The notes beneath the pieces were generated by a model. The model did no database searches, had not been told where the DNA came from, and saw only the letters and a list, made by a program, of their open reading frames with translations. This document shows, one piece after another, positions 32,829-40,429 of a stretch of DNA of 64,000 bases; within the stretch, counting starts at the first letter, position 1; every line of letters starts with the position of its first letter. Where the stretch lies: contig CAVVIB010000016.1 in the NCBI GenBank assembly GCA_963748205.1, forward strand, positions 1-64,000, written 5' to 3'. Source of the stretch: JAIBJN01 sp963748205. Its GTDB lineage: Bacteria; Actinomycetota; Thermoleophilia; Gaiellales; Gaiellaceae. The position numbers and the translations under genes are program-made.

Positions 32829-33159
32829 ACGGCTCCGAGACGAACTTGGGCACGACCATCGCCCAGGCGTTGAGGACGAGCTCCTGCATCTCCTCCTCGT
32901 CGATCGCGTCCAGGTGGACGCACACCCAGTGGAAGCGCATGTCGGTCTCGCCCGGCAGGAAGAACTTGTCGGGCTCGTTTTCGACGAGCGCCTGCCGCCA
33001 GTCCTTGGGGAACGCGAAGCCCATGTCGCGCTCGTCCTTCGAGAAGGCGACGAAGACGATCTGCCCGACCCGGAACTTGATCCGCCCGCGGACGAAGACC
33101 TCATAGGCGCGCGGCAGGGGCTGCACGTAGGCCCGCACGTCGTCGACGGTGACGGCCAT
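32812..33159 (-). CDS. MmcQ/YjbR family protein
   Basis: A 115-residue protein of the small YjbR/MmcQ family (CyaY-like fold), seen in VRVGQIVFVAFSKDERDMGF-type core and HWVCVHLDAIDEEE. Function of the family is poorly defined; a DNA-binding role is often assumed. TACAGT (33166-33171, minus strand) lies 6 nt before the ATG, with no ribosome binding site, a clean leaderless arrangement. Its end overlaps the convergent kinase-like gene by 17 nt. Confidence 0.85.
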   Translation of the reverse strand: MAVTVDDVRAYVQPLPRAYEVFVRGRIKFRVGQIVFVAFSKDERDMGFAFPKDWRQALVENEPDKFFLPGETDMRFHWVCVHLDAIDEEEMQELVLNAWAMVVPKFVSEPFSRRA

Positions 33160-33178
33160 GCGGCCACTGTAGAACGAG

Positions 33179-33208
33179 ACAGGCCGCCGGTCGTCGCCGG
33201 CGGCCTGT
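33179..33208 (-). terminator. Hairpin terminator of the arsR-SRPBCC operon
   Basis: Perfect 12-bp stem ACAGGCCGCCGG / CCGGCGGCCTGT around TCGTCG, just after the SRPBCC stop on the minus strand. No long T run follows. Confidence 0.7.
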
Positions 33209-33225
33209 CGGAATGAGCATTCGCT

Positions 33226-33717
33226 CTAGCGAAGCGAGATCGCGACCTGCTCCAGCAGGTCGTAGGCGTCCTGCATGCCCGCTTCCATCCCCGACTCGAT
33301 GATCGCGTCGCGGATCTCCTTGCTCGGGGCGTCGACGAGCACCGTGACGGTGGTGCGTCCGTCGGTCTCCTCGAGCGTCATCGTGTTGACCGTGGCGTTC
33401 TCGTCGGGGTTCGGGACGCCCTCGTAGGCCTCGGTCGAGACGATCCGGTCGTACGGCTCGATCTCGCGGTACTCGCCGTGGAAGGCGACCTCGAAGCCGT
33501 CGTCCGTGACGCTGACGTACCGCCACGTCCCTCCGACCCGCAGGTCGATCTCGGCGACCTTCATCTCGCCGCGGTTCGCGTGCCACCACTGCTTGACGAG
33601 CTCCGGCGTGGTCCAGGCCTTCCAGACCAACTCCTTCGGAGCGTCGAACTCCCGCGTGATGAGGATCTGCTTGTCCGCCGGGAGCGCGATCGTCGCGGTT
33701 CCGCTACTTGCCACCAT
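33226..33717 (-). CDS. SRPBCC/AHSA1 family protein
   Basis: A 163-residue START-like fold protein: ILITREFDAPKELVWKAWT, VKQWWHANRGEMKV, GTWRYVSV and TVNTMTLEETDGRTTVTV, ending in a long C-terminal helix. AHSA1-type proteins bind hydrophobic ligands. It overlaps the ArsR gene upstream by 14 nt, the common arsR-ahsa1 pair whose regulator often controls only the pair itself. Confidence 0.9.
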   Translation of the reverse strand: MVASSGTATIALPADKQILITREFDAPKELVWKAWTTPELVKQWWHANRGEMKVAEIDLRVGGTWRYVSVTDDGFEVAFHGEYREIEPYDRIVSTEAYEGVPNPDENATVNTMTLEETDGRTTVTVLVDAPSKEIRDAIIESGMEAGMQDAYDLLEQVAISLR

Positions 33718-34054
33718 CGTCGTCCTCCTTCTCCTTGAGCTCTTTCAACACGACATCCAGCTGGTCGAACCGCTCCGACCAGGTGCGCTCGTAGCCCTGT
33801 ACCCAGTCGTGGATGGGCTTGAGCGCGTGGCCGTTCAGTCGGTACAGCCGCTGTCGTCCGTCGTTGCGCACGTCGACCACTCCCACCTCTCGCAGCACCC
33901 TGAGGTGCTTGGACATCTGTGGTTGGGCCATTCCGAGCAATCGAACGAGGTCGTTCACGGCTCGCTCCCCGCCGGCGAGGACGTCCAGGATCTGCCGCCG
34001 CCGGGGCTCGGCCACCGCGTTGAACGCGTCTGCGGTCGTTGCTGCTCGTGCCAT
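33704..34054 (-). CDS. ArsR-family transcriptional regulator
   Basis: A 116-residue winged-helix repressor: AVAEPRRRQILDVLAGGERA, then VNDLVRLLGMAQPQMSKHLRVLRE as recognition helix and the wing VDVRNDGRQRLYRL. No metal-binding cysteines, so it is not an arsenic or zinc sensor of the classical kind. The ATG 34054 is preferred. The gene is driven by a consensus promoter that carries a palindrome, which suggests autoregulation. Confidence 0.92.
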   Translation of the reverse strand: MARAATTADAFNAVAEPRRRQILDVLAGGERAVNDLVRLLGMAQPQMSKHLRVLREVGVVDVRNDGRQRLYRLNGHALKPIHDWVQGYERTWSERFDQLDVVLKELKEKEDDDGGK

Positions 34055-34062
34055 GGCGATCA

Positions 34063-34091
34063 CTATATATACCCATATAGGAATATGTCAA
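34063..34091 (-). promoter_or_regulatory. arsR promoter with overlapping operator
   Basis: On the minus strand TTGACA (34091-34086), 16-nt spacer, TATATA (34069-34064). The palindrome CTATAT-N6-ATATAG (34063-34080) covers the -10. The ATG follows the -10 by 9 nt. An AT island in very GC-rich DNA; likely autoregulated by ArsR. Confidence 0.7.
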
Positions 34092-34113
34092 GCGGATAGG
34101 ATTCCGCCTGCAA

Positions 34114-34407
34114 ATGGGCAGGTTCGCGGTCATCCGGGAGGCCGGGCCGAGCTGGGACTCGACGAAGCCTCTGCGCGAGCAGGTCGCGTGGGAGGAGCAC
34201 GCCGCCTTCATGAACGCGCTCGACGACGAGGGGTTCGTCGTCATCGGCGGCCCGCTCGGCGGCGGCCCCAAGACATTGCTCATGGTGGAGGCGCAGAGCG
34301 CGGAGGATGTCCGCCGCAGACTTGACGAGGACCCGTGGGCGCCGCTCGGGCTCCTCACGGTCGCGAGCGTGGAGCCGTGGGAGATCCTGCTGGGAAGCGA
34401 GAAGTAG
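34114..34407 (+). CDS. YciI-like protein, copy 1
   Basis: A 97-residue ferredoxin-like protein: MGRFAVIREAGPSWD, HAAFMNALDDEGFVVIGGPL, VEPWEILLG. YciI-like proteins have no settled role; some are muconolactone-isomerase-like. It diverges from arsR across a 60-nt region, so it may share that operator. It is directly followed by a paralogue with the same layout. Confidence 0.85.
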   Translation: MGRFAVIREAGPSWDSTKPLREQVAWEEHAAFMNALDDEGFVVIGGPLGGGPKTLLMVEAQSAEDVRRRLDEDPWAPLGLLTVASVEPWEILLGSEK

Positions 34408-34703
34408 TGGGAGCTTTCGTCGTCATCGAGGTCTCGGGCCCGAGCTGGGATGCGTCGCGCGCCCGCCGGGAGCAGGACGGCTGGGACGAGCACGCAGCCT
34501 TCATGGACGCCCTGGTCGACGACGGCTTCGTCGTCCTCGGCGGGCCGCTCGGGGACGGCGAGCGCGTGATGCTCGTGGTCGAGGCCGAGGACGAAGGCGC
34601 GGTCCTGGCCCGATTTGCGCCCGATCCGTGGCTCCCCGCCGGCATCCTCGAGATCGCCTCCGTCGAGCCCTGGACGATCTGGCTCGACGCCCGAAAAACC
34701 TAG
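34407..34703 (+). CDS. YciI-like protein, copy 2
   Basis: A 98-residue paralogue of the preceding gene, roughly half identical (GPSWDASRARREQDGWDEHA, FMDALVDDGFVVLGGPLGDG, ASVEPWTIWLD). Starts at GTG 34407, sharing one base with the upstream TAG. A tandem duplication; the two could form a heterodimer, since YciI-like proteins dimerise. Confidence 0.85.
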   Translation: MGAFVVIEVSGPSWDASRARREQDGWDEHAAFMDALVDDGFVVLGGPLGDGERVMLVVEAEDEGAVLARFAPDPWLPAGILEIASVEPWTIWLDARKT

Positions 34704-34750
34704 GTTCGCGCCGGAATGACGGCCCGTGGCGGGTCGTTTAACAGAGTGAT

Positions 34751-35011
34751 ATGCGAACCATGCGTGATATCCGGGATGAGCTCGACCGTGCCGTCGACCG
34801 GCGCGCCGAGCTCTGGCACGAGCTCGGTGACGGCGTCAACCCGGCCAAGTCGGCCGAGGCCGCCGAGCTCTCGCAGAAGATCGACGAGCTCTGGGCGGAG
34901 GCACGCGCCCTCAAGGCGTTCTCCACCTTCGGCCCGTCCGACGCCATCCGCGCACGCGCGCGGAAAGAGGAGCGCCTCGAGCGCGACTCGCGCCGTCTGA
35001 AGGCGGCCTAG
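34751..35011 (+). CDS. Small helical hypothetical protein
   Basis: An 86-residue charged protein, almost entirely predicted helix (MRDIRDELDRAVDRRAELWH, AAELSQKIDELWAEARALKA, IRARARKEERLERDSRRLKA). Coiled-coil-like; no family recognised. A start 9 nt later (MRDIRDEL) is equally possible. A strong hairpin terminator follows. Confidence 0.7.
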   Translation: MRTMRDIRDELDRAVDRRAELWHELGDGVNPAKSAEAAELSQKIDELWAEARALKAFSTFGPSDAIRARARKEERLERDSRRLKAA

Positions 35012-35023
35012 ACCAACCTCAAT

Positions 35024-35051
35024 CGAGAAGGCGGCTCAGGCCGCCTTCTCG
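35024..35051. terminator. Bidirectional hairpin terminator
   Basis: Perfect 11-bp stem CGAGAAGGCGG / CCGCCTTCTCG around CTCAGG between two convergent genes. The stop codon of the minus-strand zinc-ribbon gene lies inside the loop. Confidence 0.8.
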
Positions 35052-35284
35052 TCTGCTGGGAGCACGCGGCTCGCCGCGAGCGGCATGAGGTAGCCGCAGC
35101 GGGTGCAGACGACGATGATCGCCTCGATCGAGTCCTTGGCGCCGTTCGCGGACGCGATCTTGCATGGATGCTGGCCCACGCCGAGCTGATCCACCGCCTT
35201 GCAGAGCGGGCAGGAGATCGCATAGCGCGCAAGGTGTGCTTCGACGACGGCGACGTCGACGCCGGCGGCCGCAGATTTCGCCAT
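35036..35284 (-). CDS. Small zinc-ribbon-like protein
   Basis: An 82-residue protein starting MAKSAAAGVDVAVVEAHLAR. Two Cys pairs, ISCPLCKAVD and VVCTRCGYLMP, with HPC between, suggest one zinc site. TACCGT lies 7 nt before the ATG on the minus strand, leaderless-like. Unknown function. A longer in-frame start to 35344 exists but adds only low-complexity residues. Confidence 0.7.
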   Translation of the reverse strand: MAKSAAAGVDVAVVEAHLARYAISCPLCKAVDQLGVGQHPCKIASANGAKDSIEAIIVVCTRCGYLMPLAASRVLPADEKAA

Positions 35285-35353
35285 GCTTCCGACGGTAGCG
35301 GCGCCGTACCTGCAGGTCACCCCCGGTTCGGGGGATAGTGACAAAAGTCAACA

Positions 35354-36374
35354 ATGCGCATCCTGCTCGTCTCTCAGATGTATCCGGGGCCGTCGGCGCC
35401 CGACCTCGGCGTGTTCGTCGCCGACCTGGCCTCGGCCCTGGAGGAACGCGGTCACGAGCTCGCCTACGCCGTGATCGACCACCGCGGAGGCTCGCGGGCG
35501 AAGTACCTGAAGCTCGGCCGGGACGCCGTGCGCGAAGCGCGCCGCTTCCGCCCCGACGTCGTCTACGGCCACTTCCTCTTCCCGGCCGGCGGAGCCGCCG
35601 CCGCGGCCGCGCGCGCCTCGGGCGCCGGCCTCGTCGTCACCGCCCACGGTCAGGACGTCCGCAACCTCGGCTCCATCCCAGGGGTGACTTCGGCCACGCG
35701 TCTCGCGACGAGGCGCGCCGGCGTCGTCGCCGTCTCGGACTTCCTCCGCCGCGAGCTCGTCGCTCGGGTGCCCGCGCTCGACGGCCGCGTCGAGGTGATC
35801 GACTGCGGGGTCGACCTCGAGCGCTTCCGGGGCCGCGATGCCGAGGAGCTGAGGGCGAAGCTGGGCTGGGAAGGCGACCCGCCCTTCTACCTGCTCGTGG
35901 GCTCGCTCGTGGAGCACAAGAACCCGCTTGCGGCTGGCCGAGGCGTTCCAGCGGCTCGACCGGGGCAGCCTGGCCGTCCTCGGCGACGGGCCGCTGCGCG
36001 GCGAGCTCGAGGGCCGCTCGCGCGTGCGTGTGGTGGGCCGCGTCCCGCACGAGGAGGTCGCCGACTGGATCGGCGCGGCCGACGTCGTCTGTCAGCCGAG
36101 CCTCGTCGAAGCCTTCGGGCAGGCGCTCCTCGAGGGCCTGGCGAGCGAGCGGTCGGTGGTCGCGACACGGGTCGGCGGGCCGCCCGAGTTCGTCCCGCCC
36201 GAGGCCGGCGTCCTCGTCGACCCGACGAGCGTCGACTCGATCGAGGCAGGGCTCCGAGAAGCCGCCGCGTTGCCGAGCCCGAACCCGGCCGCGCGTGCCG
36301 CGGCCGCCGAGCACGACGTGCGCCGTCAGGCGGAGCGCGTCGAGCGGGTGCTGAAGACAGCCGCGGCACAATGA
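35354..36374 (+). CDS. Glycosyltransferase family 4-like protein, one frameshift
   Basis: GT-B glycosyltransferase of about 339 residues after correction. The N-terminal half (MRILLVSQMYPGPSAPDLGV, VVTAHGQDVRNL, VAVSDFLRRELV, VIDCGVDLERF) and C-terminal half (RLAEAFQRLD, LGDGPLRGELEG, QPSLVEAFGQALLEGLASE, ATRVGGPPEFV) are joined by removing one base at 35927-35929. The EAFGQALLEGLA segment holds the EX7E motif of retaining enzymes. Probably transfers a sugar in cell-envelope synthesis. It overlaps the efflux gene by ATGA. Confidence 0.9.
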
Positions 36375-37297
36375 GTCTCGTGCACGGCCATCAGCACGGC
36401 GCGTCCCACGCGACCGGCGTTCGCGACCGCCGGCTCCTCGCGGTCTCGCTCGCTCTCCTCCTCGCCTTCATGGTCGCGGAGGTCGTCTTCGGGATCCTGG
36501 CGAGCTCGCTGGCGCTGCTCGCGGACGCGGGGCACATGCTCACGGACGCCGCCGCGCTCGCGCTGGCGCTCGTGGCCGCTTCGCTCGCCACGCGGCCGGC
36601 GGGAGGCCGCTGGACGTTCGGCTTCGGCCGCGTCGAGATCCTGGCGGCCCAGGTGAACGGGCTCACCCTCCTCCTCTTCGGGATCTGGATCGTCGTCGAG
36701 GCGGTCCGGCGCCTCGTCTCACCGCCCGAGGTCGACGCGGCGGTCGTCGGGATCGTCGCCCTGTCCGGCATCGCCGTGAATCTGATCGTCGTCGCGCTCC
36801 TCGCGCGGGCCGAGCGCCAGAGCCTCAACGTGCGCGGCGCGTACCTCCACATCGTCACCGACCTGGCCGCCTTCGTCGGCACCGCGATCGCCGCGGGCCT
36901 GATCCTGCTGACGGGCTGGGACCGCTTCGACCCGCTGGCCTCGCTCCTCGTCGCCGCGCTCATGTTCGCGGCCGCGTGGTCGCTCCTGCGGGAGTCCGGG
37001 CGCATCTTTCTCGAGGGCGCGCCGGCCTCGACGCCGCCCGACGACGTCGGGAGGGCGATCGTGCGCTACCCCGGTGTCGTCGAGGCGCACGACCTCCACG
37101 TCTGGACGGTGACCGACGGCTTCCCGGCGCTCTCGGCGCACGTCCTCGTGCAGCCGGGCGCGGATTGCCACCGGATCCGTCTGGAGCTCGAGCGCCTGCT
37201 CCACGACAGCTTCGGGATCGACCACACGACGCTCCAGGTCGAGCACGTCGGGTCCGCGAGCGGGCTCGAGATCAGCCGGTCGAGTCGCGCGCGGTGA
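36371..37297 (+). CDS. Cation diffusion facilitator family metal efflux protein
   Basis: A 308-residue CDF antiporter of the CzcD/ZitB type, with a His-rich N-terminus (HGHQHGASHAT) and six membrane segments. Zinc-site residues appear as LLADAGHMLTDAAAL (HxxxD) in segment 2 and YLHIVTDLAAF (HxxxD) in segment 5. The cytosolic C-terminal domain reads VEAHDLHVWTVTDGFPALSAH. Exports Zn, Cd or Co, probably in exchange for protons. Confidence 0.95.
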   Translation: MSLVHGHQHGASHATGVRDRRLLAVSLALLLAFMVAEVVFGILASSLALLADAGHMLTDAAALALALVAASLATRPAGGRWTFGFGRVEILAAQVNGLTLLLFGIWIVVEAVRRLVSPPEVDAAVVGIVALSGIAVNLIVVALLARAERQSLNVRGAYLHIVTDLAAFVGTAIAAGLILLTGWDRFDPLASLLVAALMFAAAWSLLRESGRIFLEGAPASTPPDDVGRAIVRYPGVVEAHDLHVWTVTDGFPALSAHVLVQPGADCHRIRLELERLLHDSFGIDHTTLQVEHVGSASGLEISRSSRAR

Positions 37298-37467
37298 GGT
37301 CGGCGAGCCGCAGCTCGATCAGCGGGCCCACCGTGCGTTCGAGGCCGGCCTCGCGTGCGAGCTCGAGCGCCTCGGCGTAGGTCTCCTTCGCCTTTCGCCG
37401 GGAGTCCCTGCTTCATTCGGTTGTCGCCGAGCACGATCAACTTGCGGATGCGCTCGTCGGCCTCCAT
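37272..37467 (-). CDS. Small hypothetical protein of about 64 residues, one frameshift
   Basis: Starts MEADERIRKLIVLGDNRMKQ; removing one base of the AAA tract (37393-37395) continues ETYAEALELAREAGLERTVG and PLIELRLADLTARDSTG. The corrected sequence looks like one and a half helical repeats of TPR kind. TACGGT lies 8 nt before the ATG on the minus strand. Its end overlaps the CDF gene by 26 nt. Supported by consistent codon use across the junction; function unknown. Confidence 0.6.
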
Positions 37468-37518
37468 CGGCGCGCACCGTACCATGGCCGGGGAGTTTTC
37501 AGCTGCTAGCCTGAGCGC

Positions 37519-37740
37519 GTGCTTCAGGTTCTCGCGGTCTTCCAGGTGCTGCTCTGTGCCGTCCTCATCACCCTCGTGCTCATGCACTCGGGTCGGGACA
37601 CGGGCTTCGGCGGAATGGGCTTCACGCCGGCCTCCCAGGGAGGCCAGCACGTCGTGGAGCGAAACCTGACCCGGCTCACCGTCGTCGTGGCGATCATCTT
37701 CGCCGCGAACACGGTCGCGCTCTTCTACCAGTTCGACTGA
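37519..37740 (+). CDS. secG: Preprotein translocase subunit SecG
   Basis: 73 residues with two membrane segments, VLAVFQVLLCAVLITLVLMH and TVVVAIIFAANTVALFYQF, joined by a Gly-rich loop GRDTGFGGMGFT, the typical SecG layout. It helps SecYE-SecA protein export. GTG start at 37519, 6 nt after TAGCCT and without Shine-Dalgarno. It stands alone here rather than beside gapA-pgk-tpiA as in many Actinobacteria. Confidence 0.92.
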   Translation: MLQVLAVFQVLLCAVLITLVLMHSGRDTGFGGMGFTPASQGGQHVVERNLTRLTVVVAIIFAANTVALFYQFD

Positions 37741-37744
37741 GCCG

Positions 37745-38002
37745 TCAGCCGCCCGCGATGGCGGCGACGAGCCTGATCGTCTCGCTGCCCTCGAGCGTGG
37801 TCTCCAGCCCGTCGCGCTCGCGGACGTCGACCCCGTCGACGTAGACGTTCACGAGCGGGCGGAGGTCGCCGCGCTCGTCGAAGACGAGGTTCGCCACCGG
37901 CAGCGCCCTGAGAGCCTCACCGACGGTCTCGGCGTCGGGCTCGAAGCGGCTCGCGCCGCCTGCCTCGGCGGCGAGCAGCGAGGGGAGGAGGACTACCGCC
38001 AC
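37745..38002 (-). CDS. MoaD/ThiS-family ubiquitin-like sulfur carrier protein
   Basis: 85 residues of beta-grasp fold ending in IAGG, the C-terminal Gly-Gly that is adenylated and thiocarboxylated in MoaD and ThiS. Typical core: VGEALRALP, LVNVYVDGVDVRERDGL, EGSETIRLVAAIAGG. No moeB/thiF-type activating enzyme is in the window. GTG start inside the end of the beta-propeller gene (10-nt overlap), last gene of the tldD-tldE-propeller run. Confidence 0.9.
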   Translation of the reverse strand: MAVVLLPSLLAAEAGGASRFEPDAETVGEALRALPVANLVFDERGDLRPLVNVYVDGVDVRERDGLETTLEGSETIRLVAAIAGG

Positions 38003-39069
38003 TCCGCCGCCTCCACCGAGAGGATCGGCGGAAGCTGGGACGCGGCCTCGATCCAGGTCTCGCCGGCGTCAGGGGAGACGAAGAGCGATCCGCTCTGGGC
38101 GCCGAGGTAGATGCCGGCTGGATCGAGGCGGTCGGAGGAAAAGCCCTCCCGCATCACCGCGCCCCAGGCCGGCTCCGGGAGGCCACCTTTCAGGAGCGAC
38201 CACGACGCGCCGCCGTCGTGCGTCCGATAGACCCCGAGTCGCCCGTCGCAGGTCACGCGGTTCTCGGCGCCCTCCTCGGGGATCACGAACGCGGCGTCGG
38301 GGTTGCGGTGGTCCAGCGCGAGCGGGAAGCCGAAGCCGCTCGGCAGCCCGTTGCCCTCCAGCCGCTCCCAGTGCTCGCCGCGGTCGTCCGAGCGGTAGAC
38401 GCCGCAGTGGTTCTGCTGCCAGAGCCGCTCGGGCCGCGCGGGATGTACGAGCAGCTTGTGCACGCACTGCCCCAGCTCGGGGAACGGGTCGGGGAGGAAG
38501 TCCGCGGCCGTCCCCTGGTTCGCCGGTGCCCACGTCTCGCCGCCGTCCTCGGTACGGAAGACGCCGGCGGCGGAGATGCCGACGTACATGCGCTGCGGCT
38601 CGTTCGGGTCGAGCGCGATCGAGTGGCAGCACATCCCGCCGGCGCCGGGGAGCCACCGGTCGCGGGTCTCGTGCTTGACGATGCCGTCGACCGGCTCCCA
38701 GGTCTTCCCACCGTCGTCCGTGCGGAAGAGGACGCCGGGCGCGCCGCCGAGCCAGAGACGCCCGTCCTCTCCCGGTCGGCCCGGCTCGATGTGCCAGGTC
38801 TTCTCGAGCGTGAGCCCCGTGTCCTCGGGGAGACCGAGCTCCTCGGCGCGCTGCCAGGTCTCGCCGCGGTCCGTCGAGCGGTGCGTGGTAGCGCCGTAGA
38901 CCTCGTTGTTCGTGGCGGCGTGGATCGTCCCGTCGCGCAGGTCGACGACCGCGTGGAAGACGGACCAGCCGGTCAGGAACGGTCCCGACAGCGACCAGTC
39001 CCGGCGCTCCTCGTCACTTTCGAGGAGGAACAGTCCCTTGCGTGTGCCTGCGAGGACGAAGACGCTCAT
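37993..39069 (-). CDS. BNR/sortilin-type beta-propeller protein
   Basis: 358 residues with repeats of the Asp-box kind (STDRGETW, RTDDGGKTW, RTEDGGETW, RSDDRGEHW, RTHDGGASW, SPDAGETW), so a six- to seven-bladed propeller. Starts MSVFVLAGTRKGLFLLES without signal peptide, so it is likely cytosolic, not a secreted sialidase. GMCCHSIALDPNEPQRMY and WQQNHCGVYRS hold conserved-looking Cys and His. Overlaps the tldE stop by ATGA and the MoaD-like gene by 10 nt. Confidence 0.88.
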   Translation of the reverse strand: MSVFVLAGTRKGLFLLESDEERRDWSLSGPFLTGWSVFHAVVDLRDGTIHAATNNEVYGATTHRSTDRGETWQRAEELGLPEDTGLTLEKTWHIEPGRPGEDGRLWLGGAPGVLFRTDDGGKTWEPVDGIVKHETRDRWLPGAGGMCCHSIALDPNEPQRMYVGISAAGVFRTEDGGETWAPANQGTAADFLPDPFPELGQCVHKLLVHPARPERLWQQNHCGVYRSDDRGEHWERLEGNGLPSGFGFPLALDHRNPDAAFVIPEEGAENRVTCDGRLGVYRTHDGGASWSLLKGGLPEPAWGAVMREGFSSDRLDPAGIYLGAQSGSLFVSPDAGETWIEAASQLPPILSVEAAEWR

Positions 39070-40429
39070 CAGAGGCCCGGGCCGGAGCCCGTGCCAACGA
39101 TGGTAAACGCTTCGGTCGCAACCGCCGGGACGAGTGTCCCGAAGGGGTAGCGCTCGTCGTAGAAGTCGCTGCGGTTCACGAGGGTGACGTCCTCGGTGAG
39201 CCCGAGGAGGCCGGCCGCGAGGGCCGGGAACGAGGTCGTGAAGCGCAGGTTGACGAGCGGCGTCGTCACCTTTCCGCCCTCGATCCGGAAGGTGCCGTCG
39301 CGCGTCATGCCGGTGATGATCCCCTCGCGCGGGTCGACGACGCCGAGGTAGTGCAGGCGCGTGACGTAGATGCCGTCGCCGACGCGCTCGGCGAGTTCGT
39401 CCACGGAGGCCGCGTCTCCTCCGGCCAGCGAGAGGTTGAACGGGACCGGCCCGAACGCCTGCGCCGGCGCGCTCAGCCCGTGCCCGGTCGACTCTCGTTC
39501 CGCCTGCTTCGCCGTGCGGCGGTCCCACACGACGTCGCGGGCCACACCTTCCTCGACCATCAGCACGCGCTCCTTGGGCACGCCCTCGAGGTCGAAGCTC
39601 TTCGGATAGCCGCGCGGGTCGAGCCCGTCGTCCCAGAGCGTGAACTCGTCGCTGAAGAGCTTCTCACCGAGGCGGCCGGACAGGTAGCTGCGGCCCTCCA
39701 GGAGCGCGAGGGCGTTCAGGGACGTGAAGCCGAAGTAGAAGAGGAGCTCGGAGACCGCGTAGGGCTCGAGCACCGCGCGGAACGTGGTCGGCTCGATCTG
39801 GCCGGCGCTCTTCGTCCGGGCGGCCTTTTCCTCGGCCTCGCGCGCGACCGTGGCGGGATCGATCTCGGACGCGCGCCAGGACGTCGCTTCCGCATAGCCG
39901 GAGACGTCCTCGCCCGCGGCGAGCGTGAGCACGCTTACGTCGGTCGTCGCCTGCGTGACGGCGTGTCCCGTCGTCGAGGCGACGCGCGACCTCGGTCGCG
40001 CCGCTCGTGTAGTAGCCGTACAGCCCGAGATCGGGCGCGCCCGCGATCGCCGCGGCGGCCTGCTCGGCCTGGTCCTCGGGCGTCTGGGCGGCCGTCTCCT
40101 CGTCGAAGCCGTCCACGTCTGGGACGGGGCTGGGCTGCTGGAGGCCCGGGTAGCCCGGGGTCGACGGGCGAGCGCTCGGCCGCCTCGCCTGCGCGCCTGG
40201 CGACCGCAGCGAGATTTTCGTCGTCGGTCCGGTTCGTCGTCGCGCAGCCGACGCGGCCGTCCCGCACGACGCGGACGGTCACGCTCTCGTCGCGGATGAG
40301 CGTCGGCTGGTGGACGGCGGAGGCGGCGAAGCGCGCGAAGCCGGAGCGCTCGACGTGAACAGAGGCGTCAGCCTCGTCGCCCTCCGCCGCGCCCACCGCG
40401 CGTTCTGCGAGATCGAGCGCCCGGCTCAC
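39069..40429 (-). CDS. TldE/PmbA-family metalloprotease subunit, two frameshifts
   Basis: Non-catalytic-type partner of TldD. Three frames must be joined: MSRALDLAERAVGAAEGDEA to ERSPVDPG, then YPGLQQPSPVPDVDGFDEET (extra base near 40153), then TTGHAVTQATTDVSVLTLAA (extra base near 39985). The long C-terminal part is intact (VLEPYAVSELLFYFGFTSLN, GVPKERVLMVEEGV, YVTRLHYLGVVDPREGIITG). About 453 residues corrected. TldE lacks the HExxxH motif, as here. GTG start overlaps the tldD stop. Confidence 0.9.

Noticed and set aside
37993..39069. Secreted sialidase
   Set aside because: Asp-box repeats are present but there is no signal peptide and no sialidase catalytic Arg triad or FRIP motif that I can see.
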